A stretch of DNA of 64,000 bases from JAHJCW01 sp965369995 (GTDB taxonomy: Bacteria; Fidelibacterota; Marinisomatia; Marinisomatales; JAHJCW01), in the NCBI GenBank assembly GCA_965369995.1, contig CBDURO010000003.1, forward strand, positions 1 through 64,000. The letters run 5' to 3'. The notes beneath the pieces are model-generated. The model was not told the DNA's origin. It was given only the letters and a program-made list of their open reading frames with translations, and searched no databases. A program made the position numbers and the translations under genes. Each line of letters opens with the position of its first letter. Position 1 is the stretch's first letter. This document shows, in pieces, positions 1-8,492 of the stretch.

Positions 1-198
1 GACAAATCAAATAAATATGTCGAATATTATTAGTTTATGCGACATGTTTAATAAATGTGTCGAACGGTTAATCATTTTTACACTACTCTACAAACTTATA
101 TTTTGCAGACAGGTACCGGTAAAATAAATTTATGTAACTATGCATTCTGCAAAAGTGCATGAATTTGTGTTCATTCGTGCAATTCGTGGTCCAAATAA
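1..198. repeat. Non-coding left edge with a 40-bp imperfect tandem repeat
   Basis: No gene is seen here. Positions 1-40 and 41-80 are two diverged copies of a 40-bp unit. In each copy GACA and TGTC ends are separated by 13 bases (1-4/18-21 and 41-44/58-61), and the copies share AATAAATRTGTCGAA. The rest of the stretch is AT-rich and lies downstream of the tryptophanase gene, which reads leftward. The repeat may continue outside the window. No function can be assigned. Confidence 0.45.
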
Positions 199-1590
199 TT
201 AAACAAAATCAAACCTCGCCGTGAAATGCCGTAAAAATTTTGGCTGCTCGGTGATTCTCATACCTTTAATTTTTTCACGGTTTTTGTAGACATCTTTTGC
301 CACTTCAAGAACATAATCAATATGACTTTGGGTGTGTGTGCGGCGGGGCAGGGCAAGGCGTACTAGTTCCATCTCGGCGGGTGTTTCTTCGCCGGTTTTT
401 GGATCAATCTTGCCAAACATTACTGAACCAATTTCCACCGTTCGGATTCCACCGGCTAAATACAACTCAGCAGAAAGGGCCTGCCCGGGATATTCATTTT
501 GTGGAATATGCGGAAGTAAGGTTTTTGCATCAATATAGATAGCATGTCCGCCTGGTGGCTGGACAATCGGATAACCAATTTCCATTAAGTGTTCGCCCAA
601 ATAGCGCGCTTCAGCTAAACGGTAGCGCAAATAATCTTCTTCTAAGACCTCTTGCAATCCAACCGCAATTGCTTCCAAATCACGTCCGGCTAAACCACCG
701 TAAGTTGGAAATCCTTCAGTTAAAATCAATAAGTTTTTTTCTTCCTCGGCAAGCGCCTTATGGTTTGTACAAATGAACCCGCCAATATTAGCAAGCCCGT
801 CTTTCTTAGCGCTCATTGTGCAGCCATCAGCATAGCTCATCATTTCGCGGACTATTTCTTTAATTGATGTGTCTTGATATCCGCCTTCGCGCAATTTTAT
901 AAAATAGGCATTCTCAGCAAAGCGCGCCGCATCAAAATAAAGCGGAATTCCATATGGCTCCAGTACTTTTTTGACTTCCTTAACATTTCCCATAGAAACC
1001 GGCTGGCCACCTCCCGAATTGTTTGTAATTGTCAACATACAAAGAGGAATCTTCTTCGCTCCAACTTTTTCAATTAGACGTTGAAGTTTCCGTACGTCCA
1101 TATTTCCTTTGAACGGATGAATTTTTTTTGGGTCTTTTCCTTCGGGTATTACCAAATCTTCTGCAATCGCACCGCGATATTCGATGTTAGCTCGCGTAGT
1201 ATCAAAGTGTGTATTGTTGGGTACAACATCGCCTTTTTTACACATCGTAGAAAAAAGGATTCTCTCGGCAGCTCTGCCCTGATGGGTAGGGATAACGTAC
1301 TTAAAACCAAATATGTCTTTAACCGATTGTTCAAATCTTTGGAAACTCGGACTTCCGGCATAAGATTCATCGCCGCGCATTAGCGCTGCCCACTGCTCGG
1401 CGCTCATCGCACCTGTGCCGCTATCAGTTAAAAGATCGATTAATACATGTTGTGACTTGATCTTGAACAAGTTGTAATGTGCTTCTTTTAAATATTGTTC
1501 ACGCTCTTCACGCGATGTCAAGCGCAGCGTTTGAACCGATTTAATTGTGAAAGGTTCTATTACTGTACGGTATGATTTTTCAATTGTCAT
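199..1590 (-). CDS. tnaA: Tryptophanase (tryptophan indole-lyase)
   Basis: PLP-dependent beta-eliminating lyase that splits L-tryptophan into indole, pyruvate and ammonia in the cytosol. The 463 residues match the family's usual length. DLLTDSGTGAM lies near residues 52-62, and SAKKD at 260-264 carries the probable Schiff-base lysine K263. The substrate-side segment GIRTVEIGS has Ile387 where tyrosine phenol-lyase has its phenol-binding arginine, so tryptophanase is preferred over TPL. The C-terminus FTARFDFV is typical of the family. An AGGAG ribosome-binding site precedes the ATG. A small Smr gene lies 29 bp upstream on the same strand and occupies the place where E. coli has the tnaC leader. 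Tyrosine phenol-lyase is the only serious alternative. Confidence 0.93.
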   Translation of the reverse strand: MTIEKSYRTVIEPFTIKSVQTLRLTSREEREQYLKEAHYNLFKIKSQHVLIDLLTDSGTGAMSAEQWAALMRGDESYAGSPSFQRFEQSVKDIFGFKYVIPTHQGRAAERILFSTMCKKGDVVPNNTHFDTTRANIEYRGAIAEDLVIPEGKDPKKIHPFKGNMDVRKLQRLIEKVGAKKIPLCMLTITNNSGGGQPVSMGNVKEVKKVLEPYGIPLYFDAARFAENAYFIKLREGGYQDTSIKEIVREMMSYADGCTMSAKKDGLANIGGFICTNHKALAEEEKNLLILTEGFPTYGGLAGRDLEAIAVGLQEVLEEDYLRYRLAEARYLGEHLMEIGYPIVQPPGGHAIYIDAKTLLPHIPQNEYPGQALSAELYLAGGIRTVEIGSVMFGKIDPKTGEETPAEMELVRLALPRRTHTQSHIDYVLEVAKDVYKNREKIKGMRITEQPKFLRHFTARFDFV

Positions 1591-1619
1591 TGTTTGCTCC
1601 TAATGATACAAAATTTTTC

Positions 1620-1940
1620 TTAAAACCAAATATATGTTATTGCGCTGTTACGTTTCCCAAAATCAGGATCATAGGGCAACCCGCATTCAGAACGCATAGC
1701 TACACTATCAGGATGAAACATGTCGTAATCCTCGCCCAATATTATCGCTTTAAAGCGACCGTGTTGGTCGTTGCACCAATCACACACAGCCCTGCGAAGC
1801 GCGCCCGAACCATGCCCATGAATAATTTTCATAGCTTGTATATTACCGCTATACATTGCATCGCTTACTTCTGTTTCCAATAAGCTAATCGCTTCATCTA
1901 AGAATAAATTTTTGTGTCCGATGTCTAAGATTTTCATCAT
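1620..1940 (-). CDS. Small stand-alone Smr-domain protein
   Basis: A 106-residue protein that is almost entirely one Smr (small MutS-related) domain. The DLHG-like start is degenerate (ILDIGHKNL), but the central IHGHGSGALR motif at residues 40-49 is clear. Smr domains are nicking or RNA/DNA-binding modules, and the stand-alone form has no fixed role. It is the upstream gene of a probable two-gene unit with tryptophanase (29-bp gap). It begins with two consecutive ATG codons, and either could be the start. The 73 bp to the divergent aldo/keto reductase must hold both promoters. Function beyond nucleic-acid binding is inference. Confidence 0.75.
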   Translation of the reverse strand: MMKILDIGHKNLFLDEAISLLETEVSDAMYSGNIQAMKIIHGHGSGALRRAVCDWCNDQHGRFKAIILGEDYDMFHPDSVAMRSECGLPYDPDFGKRNSAITYIWF

Positions 1941-2013
1941 GATAAATTATAAATTTTACCCGTAAGTTTACACATATATGGTCTTATTTTCTGAGTAATA
2001 AAGTTGAGGGATT

Positions 2014-2973
2014 ATGAAACAAATAACATTTGGGAGAACTAATGCTAAAGTTTCTACCATTAGTTTAGGAACGTGGTCATATGGAGGTGAAAATGTTTCC
2101 GGTGGGCGTTCTGTCGGCTGGGCAGATCAATCTGATACGGATTCACGAGAAGCATTGATACAAGCATGGAAATCCGGTATTAATCATTGGGATACTGCTG
2201 ATGTTTACGGTAACGGGCGTTCAGAGAAAATTATCGGAAATATTTGGGGCGTGGTACCACGTAATGATATATTCTTAGCAACTAAAGTAGGTTGGGACAA
2301 GGGTGACTTTGATCATTATTATCATCCAAAAATGATACAAGAACACATTGATTTATCATTAAAATATTTACAAACCGACGTAATCGATTTATATTATTTC
2401 CATCATTGCGATTTTGATTCAAATGATATTTTTGAAGATGCTTTGGATTTATTTCACCGTTTTCGCGAGCAAGGAAAAATCCGGTTTATTGGCTTGTCTG
2501 ATTGGGATTCTGTTAAGATTATGAAATATATTGATAAAGTAAATCCGGATGTTATTCAACCATACCGCAATGTAATGGATGATCCATACAAATCAAGCGG
2601 ATTAAAAGATTGGGTAGAGAAAAACAATTCCGGTATTGCATTTTTTTCTCCAATCAAAAATGGACTTTTAACAGGTAAATATTCCGAACCACCTATTTTT
2701 AAAGAAGGCGATTTTCGCTTAAACATCTCTGACTTTCAAGATATTGATTTGCTTAAGAAGCTTCAAAATAATAAACAAAAACTTGAAGAAAAATTTTTAG
2801 AACATCCTCAACCGGTATTACATGGTTTGCTCGGCGCTCTTTTAACCGATTCTCCAACTGGTTGTGTTCTGCTTGGACAACGAGATGTTAGTCAAGTGAA
2901 CGCAGCGGCGGAACTTGGTGAAACCTTGACAGAAAAAGATGCTGATTGGGTTAAAAAACTATATAGAAAATAG
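2014..2973 (+). CDS. Aldo/keto reductase
   Basis: NADPH-dependent oxidoreductase of the aldo/keto reductase superfamily, 319 residues, soluble (alpha/beta)8 barrel. The catalytic tetrad is visible: Asp60 and Tyr65 in WDTADVYGNGRSE, Lys91 in ATKVGW, and His120 in LYYFHH. The C-terminal GVLLGQRD segment corresponds to the cofactor-binding end. A GAGGG ribosome-binding site precedes the ATG. It is followed after 8 bp by an aldehyde dehydrogenase, so the two probably act on related carbonyl substrates. The particular substrate cannot be read from the sequence. Confidence 0.9.
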   Translation: MKQITFGRTNAKVSTISLGTWSYGGENVSGGRSVGWADQSDTDSREALIQAWKSGINHWDTADVYGNGRSEKIIGNIWGVVPRNDIFLATKVGWDKGDFDHYYHPKMIQEHIDLSLKYLQTDVIDLYYFHHCDFDSNDIFEDALDLFHRFREQGKIRFIGLSDWDSVKIMKYIDKVNPDVIQPYRNVMDDPYKSSGLKDWVEKNNSGIAFFSPIKNGLLTGKYSEPPIFKEGDFRLNISDFQDIDLLKKLQNNKQKLEEKFLEHPQPVLHGLLGALLTDSPTGCVLLGQRDVSQVNAAAELGETLTEKDADWVKKLYRK

Positions 2974-2981
2974 GCTTATCA

Positions 2982-4427
2982 ATGGTTAAAGAAACACATA
3001 GTCAACAAAATATTTTTTTAAATAAAGTCAATATTGATTCGGTCTTTGCCGCCCAGGTCAATAATCGTTGGAATGTGGGTCAAGCTTCTGCAAAAGAACG
3101 AATTGCAAAGCTTAAAAAGTTAGAAATTTGGATTATTAATAATAAACAGGCTATTCGCGACGCGTTGTATACAGACCTTAAAAAACCACCAACAGAAGTT
3201 GACCTGACTGAAATAGCTGTAAGCTTGTTTGAAATACGCCATGCAATCAAACACTTGCGTAAATGGATTAAACCTAAACGAGTAAGGCGTACACCCATTT
3301 ACTTAACAACTCGCTCATGGATTCAATATGAACCACGTGGTGTCGTGCTAATAATATCTCCTTGGAATTATTCAATTAATTTAGTGTTTGCCCCCCTGTC
3401 TGCGGCTATCGCTGCTGGCAATTGTGTGATATTAAAACCCTCTGAATTTAGTCCACATTCATCAACTTTAACTAAGATAGCAATTAATGAATTATTTCAG
3501 GAAAATGAAGTTGCTGTATTCAACGGCGGTAAAGAAGTTGCAATAGAACTTCTAAAAAAACCATTCGACCATATCTTTTTTACTGGCAGTACCGAAAAAG
3601 GAAAAAAGGTAATGGAGGCTGCTTCAAAAACACTGTCGTCAGTAACGCTTGAGCTTGGGGGCAAATCTCCTGTTATTATTGATCAGACAGCTAATTTGAA
3701 AGATGCAGCACACAAAATAATTTGGGCAAAAATTCTCAATAGTGGACAGTCGTGCCATGCCCCTGATTATTTATTGGTTCATGAAAGTATTCAATCAGAA
3801 TTTATAGAAAAACTAAAACATTATATTAAAAAATTATTGGGAGAGAACGAATCATTGTGGATATCCTCAAAAGATTTTGCAAGAATAATAGACAATCGGC
3901 ATTTTGACCGTTTAAAACAATTGCTTAATGATGCAATAAAAGATGGAGCAAAAATAGAGATTGGTGGAAAATTTAATGAAGACGATAATTATATTGATCC
4001 AACAATACTTAGCAATATTTCTCCAACATCTGCCATTATGAGAGAAGAAATTTTTGGTCCACTACTCCCAATTTTAACCTTTTCAAATATTGATAATGCA
4101 ATCGAACTGATAAATAGAAAATCGAAGCCTTTAGCGTTGTACATCTTTAGCAAAAACAAATCACATATTGATCGCATATTCGATAATACATCAGCCGGTA
4201 CAACCTGCATTAATGATGTTTATATACAATATTCACAAACAAATCTTCCTTTTGGGGGTGTCAATCACAGCGGAATAGGAAAAGCACATGGATTTTATGC
4301 TTTTCAGGAGTTTTCAAACATGAGAGCGGTACTAAAACATCATCGCCTTGCACCCCTCAGATTAGTATATCCACCTTACACTAAGAGGGTGCAGAAAATA
4401 GCAGATTTGATAATAAAGTATTTTTAG
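2982..4427 (+). CDS. Aldehyde dehydrogenase, class 3 type
   Basis: NAD(P)-dependent oxidation of an aldehyde to its carboxylic acid. The 481 residues match the ALDH3 (fatty or aromatic aldehyde) group. Visible elements are SPWNYSINL near 126-134, FTGSTEKG near 200-207, the general base Glu224 in TLELGGKSP, and the nucleophile Cys258 in NSGQSC followed by PDYLLVHE, as in ALDH3 proteins. EEIFGPLLPI is present further on. The C-terminal hydrophobic tail (VYPPYTK...IIKYF) recalls membrane-associated ALDH3 members. It is probably co-transcribed with the aldo/keto reductase 8 bp upstream. The gene ends 1 bp before the convergent secreted-protein gene, with no terminator hairpin visible between them. 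Confidence 0.92.
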   Translation: MVKETHSQQNIFLNKVNIDSVFAAQVNNRWNVGQASAKERIAKLKKLEIWIINNKQAIRDALYTDLKKPPTEVDLTEIAVSLFEIRHAIKHLRKWIKPKRVRRTPIYLTTRSWIQYEPRGVVLIISPWNYSINLVFAPLSAAIAAGNCVILKPSEFSPHSSTLTKIAINELFQENEVAVFNGGKEVAIELLKKPFDHIFFTGSTEKGKKVMEAASKTLSSVTLELGGKSPVIIDQTANLKDAAHKIIWAKILNSGQSCHAPDYLLVHESIQSEFIEKLKHYIKKLLGENESLWISSKDFARIIDNRHFDRLKQLLNDAIKDGAKIEIGGKFNEDDNYIDPTILSNISPTSAIMREEIFGPLLPILTFSNIDNAIELINRKSKPLALYIFSKNKSHIDRIFDNTSAGTTCINDVYIQYSQTNLPFGGVNHSGIGKAHGFYAFQEFSNMRAVLKHHRLAPLRLVYPPYTKRVQKIADLIIKYF

Positions 4428-4428
4428 G

Positions 4429-5451
4429 TTATTTCTTCAGTTTATACCCTTTCTTAACTTCAAATATTTCTCCGGCAAGAATACTTTCGTCAATGCTTAA
4501 CACTTCTGTTGTCATATGAAATAATTCTAAAACAGACGTTTTTTGTGGTTCCTCGGTTTTTTTCTCTGCTTTTTTATCTAAAACATCTTTCATAAGTTTT
4601 TTGCCTAACAAACCACCGAAGTTTCTTTGAATATCCCGCATGGAAAGGCTTTCTTCTTCCGGTTCTTCTTCTTCTTGTTCTACCGATGATAAATTTTTAG
4701 TTATAGTAAGTTTCATATCATTGATAATAGGGTAACCTTGCAATTTGCTTACTTCTTCCGCAAGCGTTTGCATTTGTTCTTTGTACATTCCGGCTATCAT
4801 TGCAAGTCCTTGGTTTTCCGGTACATCAAACCCGATTGCTTTCATATATCTTTTATTAAAATCATTGACTAAATCCATCTTTTTTGAAACACCTTTGGCA
4901 TTCCACAAATCCGATACAAATAGCATTGTATCTTTTATACCGGTTTCTATATGGGTACCAACGGTTGTAACCGATGCTAAATAGTGCTGGCAATTAAATC
5001 CGTTTATTGTCTTGGATTCCTTTAGGTTTTTTACTTTAACAACCGGTTTTTTCCACTCATATTCAGATTCATAATCCTTGTCTTGTTCAGGCATTGGTTG
5101 TGATTGATATTCACCACTCTGTTGCATCGTTTTTTTGATTTCTTCAAATGTCTGTTCGGTATATTTCTTTTTCCGGTCATTGAAGTTCCACACCAACTTT
5201 TTATCAAGACGAATTATATTTGTTGTAGTGCCTTTTGGACTAAAATGCTTCATAAACGCTCCGGTGAATTTCAACTTTGTTTCAGTTTTTTGGGCATCCT
5301 CAATTAAATATGTTTTGGTGGTAGATTTAAAAGCTCCCATTCCCATAAATCCGTCACTGCTTGCTTTGGTTTCGAAAGTTACTTGCCCAAAAGTCATCTG
5401 CGCAAAAGCGATCGTGATTACAGTAAATAATTTGATTTGTCTATGTTTCAT
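4429..5451 (-). CDS. Secreted DUF4412-like protein
   Basis: An exported protein of about 340 residues and unknown function. The N-terminus (KLFTVITIAFAQMTFGQ) is a signal peptide with probable cleavage after FGQ. The mature part begins VTFETKASSDGF and has the beta-rich pattern of DUF4412 proteins, with paired segments such as KLKFTGAF, IIRLDKKLVWNF and INGFNCQHY. A charged Glu/Lys-rich linker lies near residues 255-310. AGGAG is spaced correctly for the ATG at 5451; a GTG two codons upstream overlaps that site and is rejected as the start. DUF4412 domains are found mainly in Bacteroidetes and relatives and are thought to be periplasmic or outer-membrane associated. Confidence 0.7.
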   Translation of the reverse strand: MKHRQIKLFTVITIAFAQMTFGQVTFETKASSDGFMGMGAFKSTTKTYLIEDAQKTETKLKFTGAFMKHFSPKGTTTNIIRLDKKLVWNFNDRKKKYTEQTFEEIKKTMQQSGEYQSQPMPEQDKDYESEYEWKKPVVKVKNLKESKTINGFNCQHYLASVTTVGTHIETGIKDTMLFVSDLWNAKGVSKKMDLVNDFNKRYMKAIGFDVPENQGLAMIAGMYKEQMQTLAEEVSKLQGYPIINDMKLTITKNLSSVEQEEEEPEEESLSMRDIQRNFGGLLGKKLMKDVLDKKAEKKTEEPQKTSVLELFHMTTEVLSIDESILAGEIFEVKKGYKLKK

Positions 5452-5484
5452 TTTCACTCCTTCTATTAAATATTAGACGTTTTC

Positions 5485-5578
5485 AAACCCTCAAGGTTTC
5501 TGAAAACCTTGAGGGTTTTAGTTTATATCTTTCTCAGAACTATCCTTGCGGAAGTTCAAAACTTCTGCAAAGTTCTGA
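5485..5578. repeat. Two adjacent palindromic elements
   Basis: Two strong inverted repeats lie back to back just past the stop codon of the saccharopine dehydrogenase gene. The first has perfect 15-bp arms (5485-5499 and 5504-5518) around a 4-base loop. The second is a nested hairpin with outer arms TCAGAACT/AGTTCTGA (5534-5541, 5571-5578) and inner arms 5546-5556/5560-5570 with one G-T pair. The first has the same geometry and related sequence as an element at 36604-36636, so this looks like a dispersed REP-like family that may also end transcription. Confidence 0.6.
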
Positions 5579-5579
5579 C

Positions 5580-6899
5580 TTATAATTTACGAAATGTTTC
5601 TTCACATTTAATACCAAGGGTTTCGAGTTCATCCAAAATTGGATTATAAAGCTCCGGTATCACAGGAACCCAAACGCCCGGTTTAGAAAACTTACCTTCA
5701 AGTATCATTCGAACACCAATTGCTACCGGTAAACTTACTGTACGGGACATTGAGCTGTCTCCATTAGGAACACCATAATCAATCATTGTGGAAGTAATTT
5801 CCTCTTTATTGCCGTTTTCATATTCCGCAAGGAAATTATGATAAAGAACCAACATATCACGTTCTCCATCTTCATATGACATTTTCTCAAGCATAATAGC
5901 AGTTAGAACATCAATTGGTCCACCTTTTTCAATTGGTAACTGTTTGGAGGAAAACAGTCCAAGCCATTCAAAATTATCCAATATCATTGATCCCTGTTGA
6001 ATATCTAATTTATCTGCTATCGTTTTGCGAAGATCTCCATCGGGCGACCGCTTAATTAACTCCCAAACCATATCAGCGTATGTTTTTCCTGACCACTCTT
6101 TTTCATCTGTTTCTACATAACCTAAATCTACGATTGCTTTCAGGGTCTCACACCAGCCGGGATTGCGTAGCGTACCACGAAACATTGTCACAATTCCTTC
6201 AAGTCCATATACTTCTATATAATCCAAGGAATTACGATTAGGATAACCCTCAAGCTTCCCGAATGAAGGCACATCAACCTCCCAATGATTTGCAAAAAGA
6301 TCTTTTCCCTCTATGTTGATATCTTCGCCATCTTTTCGGTATTTAGCATTGTTCTTTCCAGCTAACAGAACGCCTTTTGGGCTCCATGAAAATTTATATC
6401 CATAGGGATTTGTATTCGCTTCAGGAGCAGGCAGGCCTCCACAATATGACATAAAACTTGTGATTTTTCCACCTTTATTTTGAACGTTGTGAATAATCCT
6501 CATGGCAGACATATGGTCAATTCCCGGGTCAACACCACATTCATTCAATATAACAATTCCATTTTCTTTTGCTGGTTTATCTAAAGCTTTCATTTCCGGA
6601 CTCACGTAAGATGTTGTTGCCATATTTGTATCCAGCTCAATACACAATTTAGCAATTTCAGCATGATAATTGGCCGGCAGCAAACTCACAACCAAATCGG
6701 CATCCGCAATCATTTTCTTTAATTCGTCCTGCTTGTTCACTGTCCATTCAATTGCTTCTCCGTTTGGATGTTCGCCAATCAATTTTTCTGCTTTTGCTAC
6801 TGTACGGCTTGCTACGCGGACACGAATATTATGTTTTAATAAATAATCAACTAATGGTCGGGTTACAAGACCCGCCCCAAGTACTAATACTGTTTTCAT
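5580..6899 (-). CDS. Saccharopine dehydrogenase, glutamate-forming
   Basis: Oxidises saccharopine to L-glutamate and 2-aminoadipate-6-semialdehyde, the second step of lysine breakdown. The 439 residues begin with a Rossmann motif, VLVLGAGLVTRPLVDYL. They continue with the family segments LNECGVDPGIDHM, SYCGGLPAPEANTNP and YKFSWSPKGVL, and LEGYPNRNSLDYIEVYG. The match by eye to the C-terminal half of animal AASS is close over the whole length, while the sequence is less like the shorter bacterial carboxynorspermidine dehydrogenases. The lysine-ketoglutarate reductase gene lies 28 bp upstream on the same strand, supporting a lysine-catabolic pair. Two palindromes follow the stop. Confidence 0.9.
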   Translation of the reverse strand: MKTVLVLGAGLVTRPLVDYLLKHNIRVRVASRTVAKAEKLIGEHPNGEAIEWTVNKQDELKKMIADADLVVSLLPANYHAEIAKLCIELDTNMATTSYVSPEMKALDKPAKENGIVILNECGVDPGIDHMSAMRIIHNVQNKGGKITSFMSYCGGLPAPEANTNPYGYKFSWSPKGVLLAGKNNAKYRKDGEDINIEGKDLFANHWEVDVPSFGKLEGYPNRNSLDYIEVYGLEGIVTMFRGTLRNPGWCETLKAIVDLGYVETDEKEWSGKTYADMVWELIKRSPDGDLRKTIADKLDIQQGSMILDNFEWLGLFSSKQLPIEKGGPIDVLTAIMLEKMSYEDGERDMLVLYHNFLAEYENGNKEEITSTMIDYGVPNGDSSMSRTVSLPVAIGVRMILEGKFSKPGVWVPVIPELYNPILDELETLGIKCEETFRKL

Positions 6900-6927
6900 T
6901 TGTTTTCCTTAATATTTAATTAAATTT

Positions 6928-8229
6928 CTATAAATACTTATCTAAATATTTGTATTCTGAAGTAAGCTCTCCTCTATACAAAATCATTCCTTTGCGTAAT
7001 TCATTCGGTAATTGCAAATCTTTGAAGGCGACATCGTAATCAGCTTTTACAAGTTGTGGAATAAAATCAACTAACACTTTGCTGAAAGATTTAGAAGCTT
7101 CTACAGCCAATTCACACGGAAGATTATCTACCGCCATTATTACAGGTCCTGTTCCGCTAAAACCATCAGTTACAGAAGAATCTGTTGGATTATAAACATA
7201 AACCGGATTACCCGGTTCGGTTGATTTCACTGTACATTGAATCGCACCATCAATATCACAACTTATATCGCCGATTACTTTTAATTTCTGATTATCGGAT
7301 TCAGTCCATGCCCTTTTTAAATAATCTAACGTAATTAATCTTGGATAGGGCGTGTCCCAATATATACAATTCATTAAAATTGACAATTTTGGTAAATATC
7401 TTTCAAACTTAGATTTATATTTGTCAGGATTGTCGTAATAGTCCTGCAATTCAAATTTATCGTTGGGGTTCTTGGGTTCAACTAAATCGCTTTCTTTAAA
7501 AACAACTTTATACAAAACATGTTTTGATTCATCAAATAAATTTTTGTTAGTTACTAAATCCGGTGGGGAGATTTCTTTGTGTGGAAAAATATCAAAAATT
7601 TCCTGTGCTCCTTGTGATACGTTCCCATAACCGCTAAATCCACAAACTAACGGACGCATTTCTTTAGGAATTCCATTTCTAGTGATTTCATCAGCAATTT
7701 TGCCAATTTGCCTTTTGACGTTCTCAAGTCCTCGATATTCAAATGTCTTTTTGATTTTACTGAATGGATTTTGCACACCTTCGGATTCAACGCGTTTTCC
7801 AAAAGCCCAAAGGGAATCTATCATTCCGGCTAATCCGGCATGCCTGCCAAAAAAAATCAGTCGTTGTCCTTTTTGATTAACAATACGTTCGTAATCAATA
7901 AGTTGTGTTTTTTCATCAATCATTTTTTGTAATAACGGCATATTGTAATCTTGTCCCTTAATTGTATGAGAAAAGAAGACATAGGTTTTTCCTTTTTCGA
8001 TAAAATTGATCGGTATTTCTTTAACTGCCAGAACCACAGAGCAAGATGATATGTCTTCAGAGATTGTTGCGCCAACATCAATATATTCTTGATCAGAAAA
8101 TATTCTGATTGGTGATGGCTGTAAAACCACTTCTATACCATTACTTACTAATTTCTTTACGTCGTTTGGAATTAACGGTACGCGGGCTTCCCATTTATTT
8201 TTATCTTCTCTTCTTATTCCTATTCGCAT
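6928..8229 (-). CDS. Lysine-2-oxoglutarate reductase (saccharopine-forming)
   Basis: Condenses L-lysine with 2-oxoglutarate to saccharopine using NAD(P)H. The 433 residues resemble the N-terminal LKR half of animal and plant AASS. Matching segments are IGIRREDKNKWEARVPL at the start, TYVFFSHTIKGQ, RLIDYE-like QLIDYERIV, and GFSGYGNVSQGAQEIF for the nucleotide-binding region. CIYWDTPYPRLIT and GDISCDIDGAI follow. It belongs to the alanine dehydrogenase/PNT N-terminal superfamily and lacks the SDH half, which is encoded by the next gene 28 bp downstream. A downstream semialdehyde dehydrogenase would be needed; none is in this cluster, though the aldehyde dehydrogenase at 2.98 kb is a remote possibility. 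Confidence 0.9.
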   Translation of the reverse strand: MRIGIRREDKNKWEARVPLIPNDVKKLVSNGIEVVLQPSPIRIFSDQEYIDVGATISEDISSCSVVLAVKEIPINFIEKGKTYVFFSHTIKGQDYNMPLLQKMIDEKTQLIDYERIVNQKGQRLIFFGRHAGLAGMIDSLWAFGKRVESEGVQNPFSKIKKTFEYRGLENVKRQIGKIADEITRNGIPKEMRPLVCGFSGYGNVSQGAQEIFDIFPHKEISPPDLVTNKNLFDESKHVLYKVVFKESDLVEPKNPNDKFELQDYYDNPDKYKSKFERYLPKLSILMNCIYWDTPYPRLITLDYLKRAWTESDNQKLKVIGDISCDIDGAIQCTVKSTEPGNPVYVYNPTDSSVTDGFSGTGPVIMAVDNLPCELAVEASKSFSKVLVDFIPQLVKADYDVAFKDLQLPNELRKGMILYRGELTSEYKYLDKYL

Positions 8230-8492
8230 ACTGAATTTTATTGATTATTATTGGATATTTATTGAATTTGAGTACGAAAATTACATATGTTATATATCTC
8301 TTTTAAAGACGTTTAGTAAAATAAAATCTATCCAGGTTTTTATTAGTTATTATGATAACGTTATTCAATAATTTTAGTCATACTATATATTACATCCTTG
8401 TTAAAAATATCAGGAACCTAATTTAATCAATTTACCTATATTGATGACTCTCAATTATGATCATTATAAACATTTCGTAGGCTAATTGTTCT
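8230..8492. other. Divergent intergenic region
   Basis: Non-coding, strongly AT-rich spacer between the leftward lysine-catabolic pair and the rightward DMT permease. It must hold promoters for both directions, but no convincing -35/-10 pair could be singled out. A 10-bp perfect palindrome, ATAACGTTAT, sits at 8355-8364 and is the only candidate operator noticed. Confidence 0.3.

Noticed and set aside
1081..1383. 100-codon plus-strand frame opposite tryptophanase
   Set aside because: Antisense shadow without a start signal or any family pattern.
8355..8364. ATAACGTTAT as a regulator operator
   Set aside because: A 10-bp palindrome in AT-rich DNA is easily due to chance, and no second copy or linked regulator was seen.
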